In this document: positions 1 to 7,525 of the stretch, piece by piece
Layout of the letters: each line of letters begins with the position of its first letter
How positions within the stretch are numbered: the stretch's first letter is position 1
NCBI GenBank assembly: GCA_021784615.1
Contig: JAJYHU010000357.1
Coordinates: 1 to 8,646 of the forward strand
Direction: 5' to 3'
DNA length: 8,646 nt
Origin: Acidobacteriota bacterium
GTDB taxonomy: Bacteria > Acidobacteriota > Terriglobia > UBA7540
Notes under the pieces: model-generated
Told to the model about the DNA's origin: nothing
Database searches by the model: none
Seen by the model: only the letters and a program-made list of their open reading frames with translations
Program-made: the position numbers and the translations under genes

Positions 1-1
1 A

Positions 2-49
2 GCCGCGAAGATCAAAGAGCTGCGGCTGAAGATCCGCATTAAGCCTTAG
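2..49 (+). CDS. Possible C-terminal tail of a convergent gene (5' end outside window)
   Basis: An open plus-strand frame enters from the left edge and ends at a TAG (47-49). It would encode AAKIKELRLKIRIKP, a Lys/Arg-rich stretch that looks like the charged helical end of a soluble protein. It would converge on the DsbA-like gene, with 27 bp between the two stops. Fifteen residues are too few to name a family. A competing reading exists on the other strand: an ATG at 39-37 with a TAAGG four bases upstream opens a frame starting MRIFSRSSLIFAA, which resembles the start of a signal peptide and would continue the minus-strand gene series. I slightly favour the plus-strand tail but cannot decide from 49 bases. 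Confidence 0.3.
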   Translation, partial: AAKIKELRLKIRIKP

Positions 50-76
50 TCGTCCTGGCTTGCGCGGTTGATTCCA

Positions 77-970
77 TCACTTGGCATTGCTTAAGGCCTG
101 GTCAAGAATCTTAAAGAATTGTGCAGGCATGGGCATTCCAACCACGGGCCGGCCATTGATAAAAAGGGTCGGTGTGCTGGCGATTCCCAGTTGCTGCCCT
201 TCTTGCATATCGGCTTCAACCCGCGGAAGGGACTGCTTTGAATCGATACAGGTGGCTAAACGCAGCCGGTTCAGTCCCGACCGTTGGCCAAAATCCAGCA
301 GCAGGGTCCGAACATTGGCGCCGTTAATCAAGTCCTGGTTCTTAAAAATCATGGAGCGATAACGAAAATATACGGAAGGATCAAGCTCATAGGAACACTG
401 ATTTGCAATCGCCGCCGTCAGAGCCCAATCGTGGATGGCGACAAGCGGGAATTCCTTGAACACGATTCTGACCCTGTTGCCGTACTTGGGAATCACTTCC
501 TGTTCCAAAAACTTCTGCATACGCGCGCACATGGGGCATTCCAGGTCCGCATACTCGACAATCGTCACCGGCGCGTTCGCAGGGCCGACCGAGGGCTGCC
601 CTCGAAGGGAAATCGAGTGCTCCACTTCTTTCCGTGGATCGGCGTTCAAGGCGTAAATATTCCCGATCACCATATAATGGCCGTCTTTGGTGACAAAAGC
701 GCGTTGCTCGGATTTCTGTTTCCCGTTGTCCACGAATATCGTCGTCTGGAAAAAGTCGTTGTATTCGGAGTCCTGGAAAGGAGCAACCAAGAGTTTGGTG
801 GCGGCAGGAATGCCAAACCGTTCCCGCACGTAATGGATGATCTTTTGCTCAGACGCGGACTCACTCATCTTAGCCGCAGTGCGCGTTGTTTGGGATGCCA
901 CCAGAACAACAGACAGCAGAGAAACGAGACCTGCTAACGCTATGAGTTTCTTCCAATGCCTTTTTATCAA
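77..970 (-). CDS. DsbA-like thiol:disulfide oxidoreductase, membrane-anchored or secreted
   Basis: A 297-residue protein predicted to catalyse thiol-disulfide exchange in the periplasm. Residues 1-27 form a basic N-terminus plus hydrophobic segment (signal peptide or anchor). Residues about 40-115 form a small extra domain before the catalytic fold. Residues about 120-295 are a DsbA/Thioredoxin_4-type domain: the strand VTIVEYADLECPMC carries the CPMC active site (Cys145, Cys148), and ASTPTLFING carries the cis-Pro loop (Thr266-Pro267). Two further cysteines, Cys192 and Cys241, lie in the helical insertion and may form a structural disulfide. The start is TTG (970-968), chosen because AAAGGAG sits nine bases upstream and the hydrophobic signal follows directly. 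The gene lies 260 bp downstream of czcA and has its own candidate promoter, so co-transcription is not assured. The fold is clear; whether it acts as oxidase, isomerase or reductase, and its partner, are not. No DsbB-like gene is in the window. Confidence 0.9.
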   Translation of the reverse strand: MIKRHWKKLIALAGLVSLLSVVLVASQTTRTAAKMSESASEQKIIHYVRERFGIPAATKLLVAPFQDSEYNDFFQTTIFVDNGKQKSEQRAFVTKDGHYMVIGNIYALNADPRKEVEHSISLRGQPSVGPANAPVTIVEYADLECPMCARMQKFLEQEVIPKYGNRVRIVFKEFPLVAIHDWALTAAIANQCSYELDPSVYFRYRSMIFKNQDLINGANVRTLLLDFGQRSGLNRLRLATCIDSKQSLPRVEADMQEGQQLGIASTPTLFINGRPVVGMPMPAQFFKILDQALSNAK

Positions 971-979
971 GCCCCTACA

Positions 980-986
980 CTCCTTT
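980..986 (-). promoter_or_regulatory. Ribosome binding site fixing the TTG start of the DsbA-like gene
   Basis: The minus strand reads AAAGGAG here, nine bases before the TTG at 970-968. This is a near-perfect Shine-Dalgarno sequence at good spacing and is the main reason to accept the non-ATG start. Confidence 0.65.
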
Positions 987-1019
987 CGGACACGTAAGCC
1001 CCGTGAAAAACCGTCTTTG

Positions 1020-1049
1020 ATTCTAACCGGGATACCTCCGAAAAATCAA
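1020..1049 (-). promoter_or_regulatory. Candidate sigma70 promoter for the DsbA-like gene
   Basis: On the minus strand a -35 box TTGATT (1049-1044) is followed by an 18-bp spacer and a -10 box TAGAAT (1025-1020). The matches to TTGACA and TATAAT are 4/6 and 5/6. The -10 lies about 50 bp upstream of the start codon, leaving a short leader with the AAAGGAG site. Called by eye; the consensus outside Proteobacteria may differ. Confidence 0.4.
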
Positions 1050-1050
1050 T

Positions 1051-1066
1051 TTTTAGCCAGCTAAAA
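1051..1066. promoter_or_regulatory. 16-bp palindrome next to the -35 box: operator or weak hairpin
   Basis: TTTTAGC-CA-GCTAAAA is a perfect inverted repeat with 7-bp arms and a 2-bp centre. It abuts the putative -35 box of the DsbA-like promoter with one base between. This placement suits an operator for a dimeric regulator. As RNA it would be an AU-rich hairpin followed on the minus strand by a broken T-rich run, so it could also weakly attenuate read-through from czcA. No other palindrome of this quality was noticed in the 260-bp gap, and I saw no gene there. Confidence 0.4.
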
Positions 1067-1230
1067 CCGGCGGTCATGGCGCAACTGGAATTCAAAAACA
1101 TAAGGGATGCAGGTCACGCAGAGGGCGTCACCCCATGACTGAAAAGCCAAGCGACAGCTCGCAATTCAGCCGCATGGCATAGGGATGCGCCACAAGAACG
1201 GAGGCAGATAAAAAAACCGCCATCCGCCGT

Positions 1231-4200
1231 CTAAACCTGCAAGACGTCGCCGTCTTTGGCGACGAGGCTGTAGAGAACCGGATTCACGAAAAAGCCCAGC
1301 AGCAGCGGAGAAATCAGCCCGCCCACGATCACAATCGCGAAGGGCCGCTGGGTGTCAGATCCAATGCCATGCGACAGCGCCGCCGGCAGAAGGCCAAGGC
1401 ATGCTACCAGCGCGGTCATCATAATAGGCCGCAGGCGAAGCAATGCCGCCTCATGAGTCGCTTCCCGGATGTCTTTCCCCTCAAGCCGCAGCTTATTGAT
1501 ATAGGAATAAAGGACAACCGCCATCTCTGTCGATACGCCCATCAGAACCAGCAATCCGAGCACGGACGAAACACTAAAAGACGTATGGGTAAACTTCAGG
1601 GCTAGCAGCGCGCCCACCGGTTCCGTCGTCACCACGCCGATCGCAATGGCCACGGGAAACTTGAAGTTTCCGTAAAGAGCAAAAAGGATAAGGAAAATAA
1701 GCAAAATGGTCAGCGGGCCGATCACATCAAGCTGTTTTCTGGCGGCAACATACTCGCTGTATTCTCCACCCCAGGTTACGCGATAACCCTGAGGCAAGGA
1801 ACTTATAATCGGCGCAATGGAGCGCTGGCCGGCCTCAACAGCCCCCGCCAAGTCACGGCCCTCTACGCTGTACTGAATGCCGATGTAGCGAGAGTTATTC
1901 TGCCGGTAGATGAACGCCGCGCCGTTTCCGACTTGAATATCCGCCAGTTCCTTGAGCGGGATCTGCTGGCCGTTCGGCGTACCCACAAGAAGATTGCCGA
2001 CGGCCTGCGGATCAGACCGGAACTGCGGCTTCATTCGCACGATCAAATCAAACAGCTTTTCACCCTGGATCACCTGGGTGGCCGGCTCACCACCGATCGC
2101 GGCGCCAATCACGGCTTCAACATCGGCAACATTGATGCCGTAACGCGCAATCTTGTTCCGATCGATATGGATCAGCAGGCTGGGTTGTCCCAATTCGCGC
2201 ACCACCACAAGATCGGCAAAACCAGGGACTTTCGCAAGAGTGGACTTGATTTTGAGCGCAGTGGCTTGCAGGACTTTCAGGTCGGGACCGTACACTTTAA
2301 CGGCCAGCGCGCTCTTAAGCCCCGTTAAGGCCTCATCCACGGCATCTTCGGCAGGCTGAGTGTAATTGAAGATGATGCCCGGGAAAGTGGTGAGCTTGCT
2401 GTTAATCGATTGGATGAGTTCCTGTTTGGTCCGTATCGGGCCCGTCTTCCAGACCTGATCGTCGTAGGGCTTAAGGCCCACGTAAAACTCGCAATTAAAG
2501 AACCCTGTAGGGTCCGTCCCGTCATCAGGACGCCCCAGCTCCGATCCCACTTCCGTCACCTGGGGATAGGACATGAGGATCTGCCGAACTTGGGGAGCGA
2601 TCTTGGCGGCCGCTTGCCAGGAAATCGTGTAAGGCATGGTCGCGCGAACCCACAAAGCCCCTTCATCAAGGTGGGGCATAAACTCCCCGCCAATTTGGGG
2701 CAGCAGCAGCAGGATGCCACCGAAGATCGCAAAGGCAATCCCCATCGTCAACCCGCGATGGTCAAGGGACCAGTCGAGTTGCCTGCCGTATACCCTCTTG
2801 ACCCACTCGTAAGGCCGATTCGCTTTCTCCTTTACACCCGATTTAAACCAGTAGGAGATAAGAACCGGCACCAGGGTCAGAGACAGCAGCAGAGCACCGA
2901 TCAACGCAAAGGACATCGTGTCGGCCATCGGATGAAACAGGCGGCCGGAGGCCCCTTGCAGCGCGTAGATCGGCAGGTAGCCCGCAATGATGACGGCAAC
3001 CGAGTAGAAAACCGGCCGGTCAACGTCGCGCGCACCGGCCAGGATGGCTTCCTTCAAATCATATTGTTGCCCCGCCCGCAGGCCCAACTCACGGTAGATG
3101 TTCTCCATCATGACAACCGTGCCGTCGATGAGGATGCCGAAATCGATGGCTCCAATGGAAAGTAAATTGGCGGAGACCCCTTGAAGATGCAGGAGAATGA
3201 AGGAGAACAATAAGCAAAGCGGAATGGTCAGAGCAGTGATAATCGCCGCGCGGACGCTGACCAGGAAAAAGATCAGCACGATGAGAACCAGGATCATTCC
3301 TCGCAGCAAATTATGCTCAACCGTCGACGTGGTCAACTCCACCAGACCGCTGCGGTCATAGAAAGTATGGATCTTGACGTCCTTGGGTAAAACCTGGGAA
3401 TTTAGGTACTTTGTCTCTTTCTCAACGCGCTGCAACACGTATTGCGTCTGCTCGCCGGTGCGCATCATGATGACGCCTTCAACGGCGTCGTTGTTATTCA
3501 TGAAACCAAACTCGCCCAGGCGCGGCGCGTGGCCAATGACCACCTTGCCAATATCCCGCATAAAGACCGGGGCGCCGTTGTGGCTGGTAATAACGATGTT
3601 GCGGATATCCTGGGTATCCCGAATGAGGCCAATGCCCCGCACGTAATAGAACTGCCCGCCCTGGGAATAAAAGCCCCCGCCCGTGTTGGCATTGTTCGCC
3701 GAGAGCGCCTGCAAAACTTGCGGGACGGTGACGTGATAGCTGTAAAGCTGTGTAGGATCCAACAACACCTGGTACTGCATGACGGTTCCGCCGAAGCCGG
3801 AGTCGTCAGCAACGCCCCGGATTGAACGGTAAGCATGATTCAAGATCCAATCCTGAATAGTCTTTAATTCCTGGGGCGTGCGGTCAGGGCTCTGGAGGAC
3901 GTAACGGTAAATCAGGTCGCTGGGACTTGACAGAGGAGCAAGCCCGGGCGTCACGCCACTCGGCAGGGATACCTCGGAAAGGCGCCTGAAAGCCACGTCG
4001 CGGCAAAAATAATTATCGGTCCCGAACCGGAACGTTGTGATGACGTCCGAAAGGCCGTAACGGGAGATCGAACGCATCGTTTCGAGACCCGGCATGCCAT
4101 TCATCTGGATTTCGATCGGAACGGTAATCAAACGCTCCACTTCCTCAGCGGCGTGACCCGGCCATTGGGTAATAATTTCAACAATCGGAGGCGACAGGTC

Positions 4201-4320
4201 AGGATAGGCATCCACCGGCATCCTTTCGAAGGACAATATCCCTCCGACAATCAGGAAGCCGACAAGGACCAGAATAAAAAATCGCTGGTTAAGGGCAAAA
4301 TGAACAATGCGATGAATCAT
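1231..4320 (-). CDS. czcA: CzcA/CusA-family heavy-metal efflux RND transporter (inner-membrane pump)
   Basis: A complete 1029-residue HME-type RND proton antiporter, of normal family length. It starts with the typical MIHRIVHFALNQR and ends ...AKDGDVLQV, as CzcA homologues do. Twelve membrane segments are visible: one near residues 14-30, six between about 339 and 542 (broken by the first porter loop, 31-338), then five between about 869 and 1020 after the second porter loop (543-865). TM4 carries the HME signature IDFGILIDGTVVMMEN, with Asp393, Asp399 and Glu406 at the spacing of the proton-relay acids of CzcA. Porter motifs such as GRPDDGTDPTGFFN (596-609) are present. From my recollection of CusA, its three Cu(I)-binding Met positions appear here as Ile574, Asn609 and Glu663; the Glu fits CzcA/CnrA-like divalent-cation pumps. 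Substrate is therefore more likely Zn/Co/Cd/Ni than Cu/Ag. The ATG lacks a strong Shine-Dalgarno (only GGGA 11 bases away) and lies 53 bp after czcB. Confidence 0.96.
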   Translation of the reverse strand: MIHRIVHFALNQRFFILVLVGFLIVGGILSFERMPVDAYPDLSPPIVEIITQWPGHAAEEVERLITVPIEIQMNGMPGLETMRSISRYGLSDVITTFRFGTDNYFCRDVAFRRLSEVSLPSGVTPGLAPLSSPSDLIYRYVLQSPDRTPQELKTIQDWILNHAYRSIRGVADDSGFGGTVMQYQVLLDPTQLYSYHVTVPQVLQALSANNANTGGGFYSQGGQFYYVRGIGLIRDTQDIRNIVITSHNGAPVFMRDIGKVVIGHAPRLGEFGFMNNNDAVEGVIMMRTGEQTQYVLQRVEKETKYLNSQVLPKDVKIHTFYDRSGLVELTTSTVEHNLLRGMILVLIVLIFFLVSVRAAIITALTIPLCLLFSFILLHLQGVSANLLSIGAIDFGILIDGTVVMMENIYRELGLRAGQQYDLKEAILAGARDVDRPVFYSVAVIIAGYLPIYALQGASGRLFHPMADTMSFALIGALLLSLTLVPVLISYWFKSGVKEKANRPYEWVKRVYGRQLDWSLDHRGLTMGIAFAIFGGILLLLPQIGGEFMPHLDEGALWVRATMPYTISWQAAAKIAPQVRQILMSYPQVTEVGSELGRPDDGTDPTGFFNCEFYVGLKPYDDQVWKTGPIRTKQELIQSINSKLTTFPGIIFNYTQPAEDAVDEALTGLKSALAVKVYGPDLKVLQATALKIKSTLAKVPGFADLVVVRELGQPSLLIHIDRNKIARYGINVADVEAVIGAAIGGEPATQVIQGEKLFDLIVRMKPQFRSDPQAVGNLLVGTPNGQQIPLKELADIQVGNGAAFIYRQNNSRYIGIQYSVEGRDLAGAVEAGQRSIAPIISSLPQGYRVTWGGEYSEYVAARKQLDVIGPLTILLIFLILFALYGNFKFPVAIAIGVVTTEPVGALLALKFTHTSFSVSSVLGLLVLMGVSTEMAVVLYSYINKLRLEGKDIREATHEAALLRLRPIMMTALVACLGLLPAALSHGIGSDTQRPFAIVIVGGLISPLLLGFFVNPVLYSLVAKDGDVLQV

Positions 4321-4373
4321 AATGAGTTAAATCCCGGTATAGGAAGTATGTTCTACCGAACCGCCGTCCTCCG

Positions 4374-5561
4374 TCATTCGGTAAGGGACCTGGCAAATTG
4401 CAGGAACAGGCTGCCGTCCCCAACCACCTTCTCACCCTCTTTGAGTCCGCTAAGAATCTCGGTCTGTCCGCCTTCGCTTCGGCCGATTGTCACCAGCCGC
4501 CGGGCAAATTGGTTCTCGCCCGCCAGAACGTAAACGAAGGGTTCGTTGACGTCGTTCCTGAGGACAGCAGCATCCGGAACGGTCATGGCTTTGACCTTTC
4601 CCGTCTCCACAACCGCAGTGACATACATGTCCTTCTTCAGCATTCCGCGGGGGTTGTTCGCAACAATGCGAACGTTCAGAGTCCGCGTTTCGGGGTCAAG
4701 GGCCGGAGCAATGTAGGAAATTCGCCCATGAAACACTTTTGAGAACGCATCGGTCTGAACCGCCACCGGATCACCCAGGTGAATGTAGGAAAGGTCGTTC
4801 TGGTAGACATTCACCAACACCCACACGGTGCTCATATTGGAGATCGTGAAGACCTGCGTCGCACCGGCCTGAACAACCTGCCCGGGTTGCACCATTCGGT
4901 CAACCACCTCACCGCCGATGGGGGCCAGCACCGGAATTTGCGAACTGGCCGGAGCATCCGCAAGGCGGCTGGGATCGCGAATCCCAAGCACTTGCAGTGA
5001 TTGCTCAGACGCCTGCAGATCCGCCATGGCCTGGTTGCGGGTGGATTGTGCCGCTAAAAGATCCATCTGTGCGATGGCGTGATGAACGTAAAGGTCCTGA
5101 TCCCGTTGCAAATTGGTTTGGGCAAGTTTATACGCGTCATCCGCCTTGAAATAGTTCGACCGCAACTGGGCATAGTCAGGACTGCTGACGTATAGCATCC
5201 GCTGCCCTGTCCGGACATATTGGCTGGGGTATACCAGCACCCGCGTGACAGGCCCGCTGACCTGCGTGATCACCGGCGTCGTTTGGAAAGCGTTATAAGT
5301 CACGGAGCCGGGCAGGCGCAAGACCATCGGGACGGCCTGCTGCTGAACGGTGATGATCTGGACGTGTTCCATCTGGGTCCGAGGCACCGTAAACAGTTCC
5401 GCCTGGGCGGCTCCTGCCGATCCGTAAGCGGTGGTGCGGGCGGCGCTCGGACTCGAACGCTTGCTCCCGCAAGCCGACAGGATAAAAAGAGAACAGACCG
5501 CGGCCGCCAGGAGAGAGCGCTGGAATGATTTGATCGTCAATAAGTGCATTTTCGGATTCAT
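4374..5561 (-). CDS. czcB: CzcB/CusB-family periplasmic adaptor lipoprotein
   Basis: A 395-residue membrane-fusion (adaptor) protein that bridges the RND pump to the outer-membrane channel. The N-terminus is a lipoprotein signal with lipobox LSAC, so Cys31 should be lipidated and tether the protein to the inner membrane. Then follow a first lipoyl half-motif (about 96-126), an alpha-helical hairpin (about 128-195), the second lipoyl half (about 208-243), a beta-barrel (about 245-318) with the HlyD-type stretch ALDPETRTLNVRI, and a membrane-proximal domain to about 390. It is shorter than Cupriavidus CzcB and has no His-rich metal-binding extension and no Met cluster like that of CusB. The ATG at 5561-5559 overlaps the czcC stop as ATGA, and GAGG lies eight bases upstream inside czcC, so the two are probably translationally coupled. 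The metal type cannot be read from this subunit. Confidence 0.93.
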   Translation of the reverse strand: MNPKMHLLTIKSFQRSLLAAAVCSLFILSACGSKRSSPSAARTTAYGSAGAAQAELFTVPRTQMEHVQIITVQQQAVPMVLRLPGSVTYNAFQTTPVITQVSGPVTRVLVYPSQYVRTGQRMLYVSSPDYAQLRSNYFKADDAYKLAQTNLQRDQDLYVHHAIAQMDLLAAQSTRNQAMADLQASEQSLQVLGIRDPSRLADAPASSQIPVLAPIGGEVVDRMVQPGQVVQAGATQVFTISNMSTVWVLVNVYQNDLSYIHLGDPVAVQTDAFSKVFHGRISYIAPALDPETRTLNVRIVANNPRGMLKKDMYVTAVVETGKVKAMTVPDAAVLRNDVNEPFVYVLAGENQFARRLVTIGRSEGGQTEILSGLKEGEKVVGDGSLFLQFARSLTE

Positions 5562-6868
5562 GGCAATCGCCTCGTGCCCACTGCCTCTCGCAATTGTTCT
5601 TGGGCCAGCATATAAGCTGCGAGCGTCTGGCGGTAAGCAATCTGTGTATTTCGGTAACTTCGTTCGGCATCCAGAAAGTCAAGCAGGCTCACGGCCCCAC
5701 GCTGGTAGGCGTATCGGCTGATATCAAGTGAGTCCTTGGCTTCGTTCAGATAGCCTGACTGATAGAGTTGGACGACCTGTTCGCCGGTCTTGACCGCGTC
5801 AAAGGCCGTGGAAACATCGCTCATCACGGCGTCTTGGGTGGCAATTTCTTCCTCCTGCGACTGGGTAATCGCCGCGTGAGCATGGGCGATGTTTCCCTGA
5901 TTGCGGTCGAAGATGGGGATTTCGATATTGAAGATAAAGCTGGCGTTATTGGCGGCTCCCACACGCGTATAGCCCGCGCTCGCCGTAAGGTCGCGTTTGC
6001 CGTTCGCCTTGGCCAGCAGGTAGTTGCTTTTGGCGGCCGTAACCGATTCCTTTGCGGCCTTCAGGTCGGGCCGCATGTTCAGAGCGAGAGACTGCATGTC
6101 TTCCTTGTTTCCATGGAGCGGGGTATAAGCCAGAGTGCCGATTACATCGTAATTGGAGGGAACGGCATCGTAACCCAGCAACTGCCGCAAACCCGCCAGC
6201 GCCTGCTCATGGGCAAGTTCCGCGGCCGAAACGTCGGATTGAAACTGCAACATCTGGAGCTTGATCTTAAGAAGGTCTCCCTCGCTGATTGCTCCTTTTT
6301 TGTAACGCTCCTCGCTGACTTTCAACGTTTGCTGAAAGCTTGAAAGGTCTTGCCGGGCAAGGGCGAGGGTGGATTTGGCCAGGAGCACGCCAATAAACTG
6401 CTGAGCAACGTCAAAGGTTAGAGACCGCTCGTTATCCTGCACCTCGGAGCGCACCACCTGCGTCTGATCCTGCGCCGCCCTAATCCGCGCGCGCCGCTTA
6501 TGTCCTCTTTCAAACGTGTAAGCAAAGAGGGCGTCAAACTCCGTGACGTTGTTCAGGTAAGAGCGGTTCAATTGGCTGGGGCTAAAAAGCGGAACGAAAA
6601 GTGAATCCCAAGTCAGCACGGGATTGGGACGCAAAGAGGCTGTCACTTCGTCAGCCTGGCTTTGCGTAATTTGCGTTTCAGAGGCTTTTAAGCTGTGATT
6701 GTGCGCCAGAGCCAGATGAATGGCCTGGGTGAGATCAATCCGAATCGCAGGGGGAGGCTGCTGGGCGTCAACAAAGCCACTGGCGCCGCTTAACACCCAC
6801 AGCAAAAAAGCAGCCAGGATCGGAACTCTTTGTCGTCTAAACATAGAAAAGCATTGTGGATCAGCCAT
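5558..6868 (-). CDS. czcC: CzcC/TolC-family outer-membrane efflux channel
   Basis: A 436-residue outer membrane factor, a normal length for CzcC. An N-terminal signal sequence (hydrophobic about 16-33, likely cleavage near VDAQQ) precedes two homologous OEP repeats. The repeats are marked by the matching stretches YKKGAISEGDLLKIKLQ (about 189-205) and YQRGAVSLLDFLDAERS (about 388-404), the classic interior motif of the TolC helical barrel. The long Gln/Ala-rich helices at about 52-80, 120-230, 257-290 and 325-428 form the periplasmic tunnel. The trimer should be the exit duct for metal pumped by CzcA through CzcB. Start choice is uncertain: ATG at 6868 has GAAGGA 14 bases upstream, rather far, while an in-frame ATG at 6844 gives a cleaner signal peptide (MFRRQRVPILAAF) but has no visible ribosome site. 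It is first of the overlapping cluster with czcB. Confidence 0.92.
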   Translation of the reverse strand: MADPQCFSMFRRQRVPILAAFLLWVLSGASGFVDAQQPPPAIRIDLTQAIHLALAHNHSLKASETQITQSQADEVTASLRPNPVLTWDSLFVPLFSPSQLNRSYLNNVTEFDALFAYTFERGHKRRARIRAAQDQTQVVRSEVQDNERSLTFDVAQQFIGVLLAKSTLALARQDLSSFQQTLKVSEERYKKGAISEGDLLKIKLQMLQFQSDVSAAELAHEQALAGLRQLLGYDAVPSNYDVIGTLAYTPLHGNKEDMQSLALNMRPDLKAAKESVTAAKSNYLLAKANGKRDLTASAGYTRVGAANNASFIFNIEIPIFDRNQGNIAHAHAAITQSQEEEIATQDAVMSDVSTAFDAVKTGEQVVQLYQSGYLNEAKDSLDISRYAYQRGAVSLLDFLDAERSYRNTQIAYRQTLAAYMLAQEQLREAVGTRRLP

Positions 6869-6931
6869 CTCGATAAAATCCGTCCTTCAAAAAAAATACC
6901 GTCAGCACAAAGCGTCCGCTGGGCGGGAACC

Positions 6932-6948
6932 TTGCTTAAGGAAAGCAA
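6932..6948. repeat. Small hairpin between the CzcI-like gene and czcC
   Basis: A perfect inverted repeat, TTGCTT-AAGGA-AAGCAA, with 6-bp arms and a 5-bp loop, lies in the 100-bp gap 6869-6968. A run of eight T on the minus strand occurs about 40 bases further downstream, too far to make this a canonical terminator. It may be an RNA stability or attenuation element, or chance. I see no separate promoter in this gap. Confidence 0.25.
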
Positions 6949-6968
6949 ATTGGATAAGGAAAGAAAGG

Positions 6969-7346
6969 TTAGCCGAGAGGAGGCGATCGGCCGCAAAGCG
7001 TGATGGGTTGGTTGGCAAGAGTCTTGCTGGCGAGACAGACAGCAATTAAGGTTGTGGCAATTGAGCACCGCGGCGTCAGGTTCCCCAGAGATGGCCGGAC
7101 CGCGCTGTGCCGTAGAATCTGGCAGGCCGTGCAATAAGTCTCGGGACCTTCATTGGGGTGCGAGTGCGGGTTGGCGTGTCCTACTTTAGCCGAGGAGGAT
7201 TCAAGCAGGATATTCGGGATGGCGTGGTGGTGGAGAACCAACACCATCAGCAGATGGACCTGCATGGCAACCAGAACCCATGTGGTCGCAAGGTGCCAAG
7301 AGCGATGTTTTAGAAAACTGAACAAAATATTCCACTCGGGATCCAA
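6969..7346 (-). CDS. Small His/Cys-rich membrane protein, CzcI-like, heading the efflux cluster
   Basis: A 125-residue protein of no family I can name with certainty. A hydrophobic segment (about 19-38) ends in His39-His40-His41. A loop facing the periplasm (about 40-94) follows with His57, His61, His63 and the motif CTACQILRH (Cys72, Cys75, His80). A second hydrophobic stretch (about 95-110) and a short tail ending CGRSPPLG close it. This pattern of a signal or TM, His-rich stretch, CxxC and second hydrophobic patch resembles CzcI of Cupriavidus, a small protein encoded just before czcC; I infer a role in metal sensing, binding or tuning of the pump. The start is assigned to TTG (7346-7344), since an in-frame TGA lies three codons upstream (7355-7353); Met28 is the first ATG but would cut the first membrane segment. 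No good ribosome site is seen. The gap to czcC is 100 bp. Overlapping frames on both strands look worse. Confidence 0.62.
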   Translation of the reverse strand: MDPEWNILFSFLKHRSWHLATTWVLVAMQVHLLMVLVLHHHAIPNILLESSSAKVGHANPHSHPNEGPETYCTACQILRHSAVRPSLGNLTPRCSIATTLIAVCLASKTLANQPITLCGRSPPLG

Positions 7347-7525
7347 AGCCGTTCACGACTTCATCACCCGCTTCTTCGCACGCGGCCACCCCCTTAAGCC
7401 CGGCGGCGGCGCGTTGGGATTGAAGAGTCCGCAAACACAACCGCGAATACTACACAGATGCCCCCTTCAACTTTTGGGTTGCACAAGGCCCGATGCGGAT
7501 GCAGACCACAGGTTCCAAGGCAAGA

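Noticed and set aside
284..937. Plus-strand frame of 217 codons opposite the DsbA-like gene
   Set aside because: The minus-strand frame carries CPMC, cis-Pro, a signal peptide and a strong ribosome site; the plus frame has no domain-like pattern.
1075..1137. Short plus-strand frame of 20 residues in the gap after czcA
   Set aside because: No ribosome binding site and no reason to think it coding.
1201..1230. T-run after the czcA stop as an intrinsic terminator
   Set aside because: The GC-rich bases before the T-run form a direct repeat (GGCGG AT GGCGG), not an inverted one, so no stem can form.
2410..3165. Long plus-strand frame of 251 codons inside czcA
   Set aside because: It is antisense to a clear RND transporter, rich in Arg, Gln, His and Gly as expected for the shadow of a high-GC gene, and has no recognisable motif.
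5768..6343. Plus-strand frame of 191 codons opposite czcC
   Set aside because: Antisense shadow of the OEP repeats; no family features.
7201..7440. Minus-strand frame of 79 codons overlapping the small His/Cys gene
   Set aside because: Its residues are an out-of-frame reading of the CzcI-like gene and show no membrane segment or motif; the 125-residue frame is far more protein-like.
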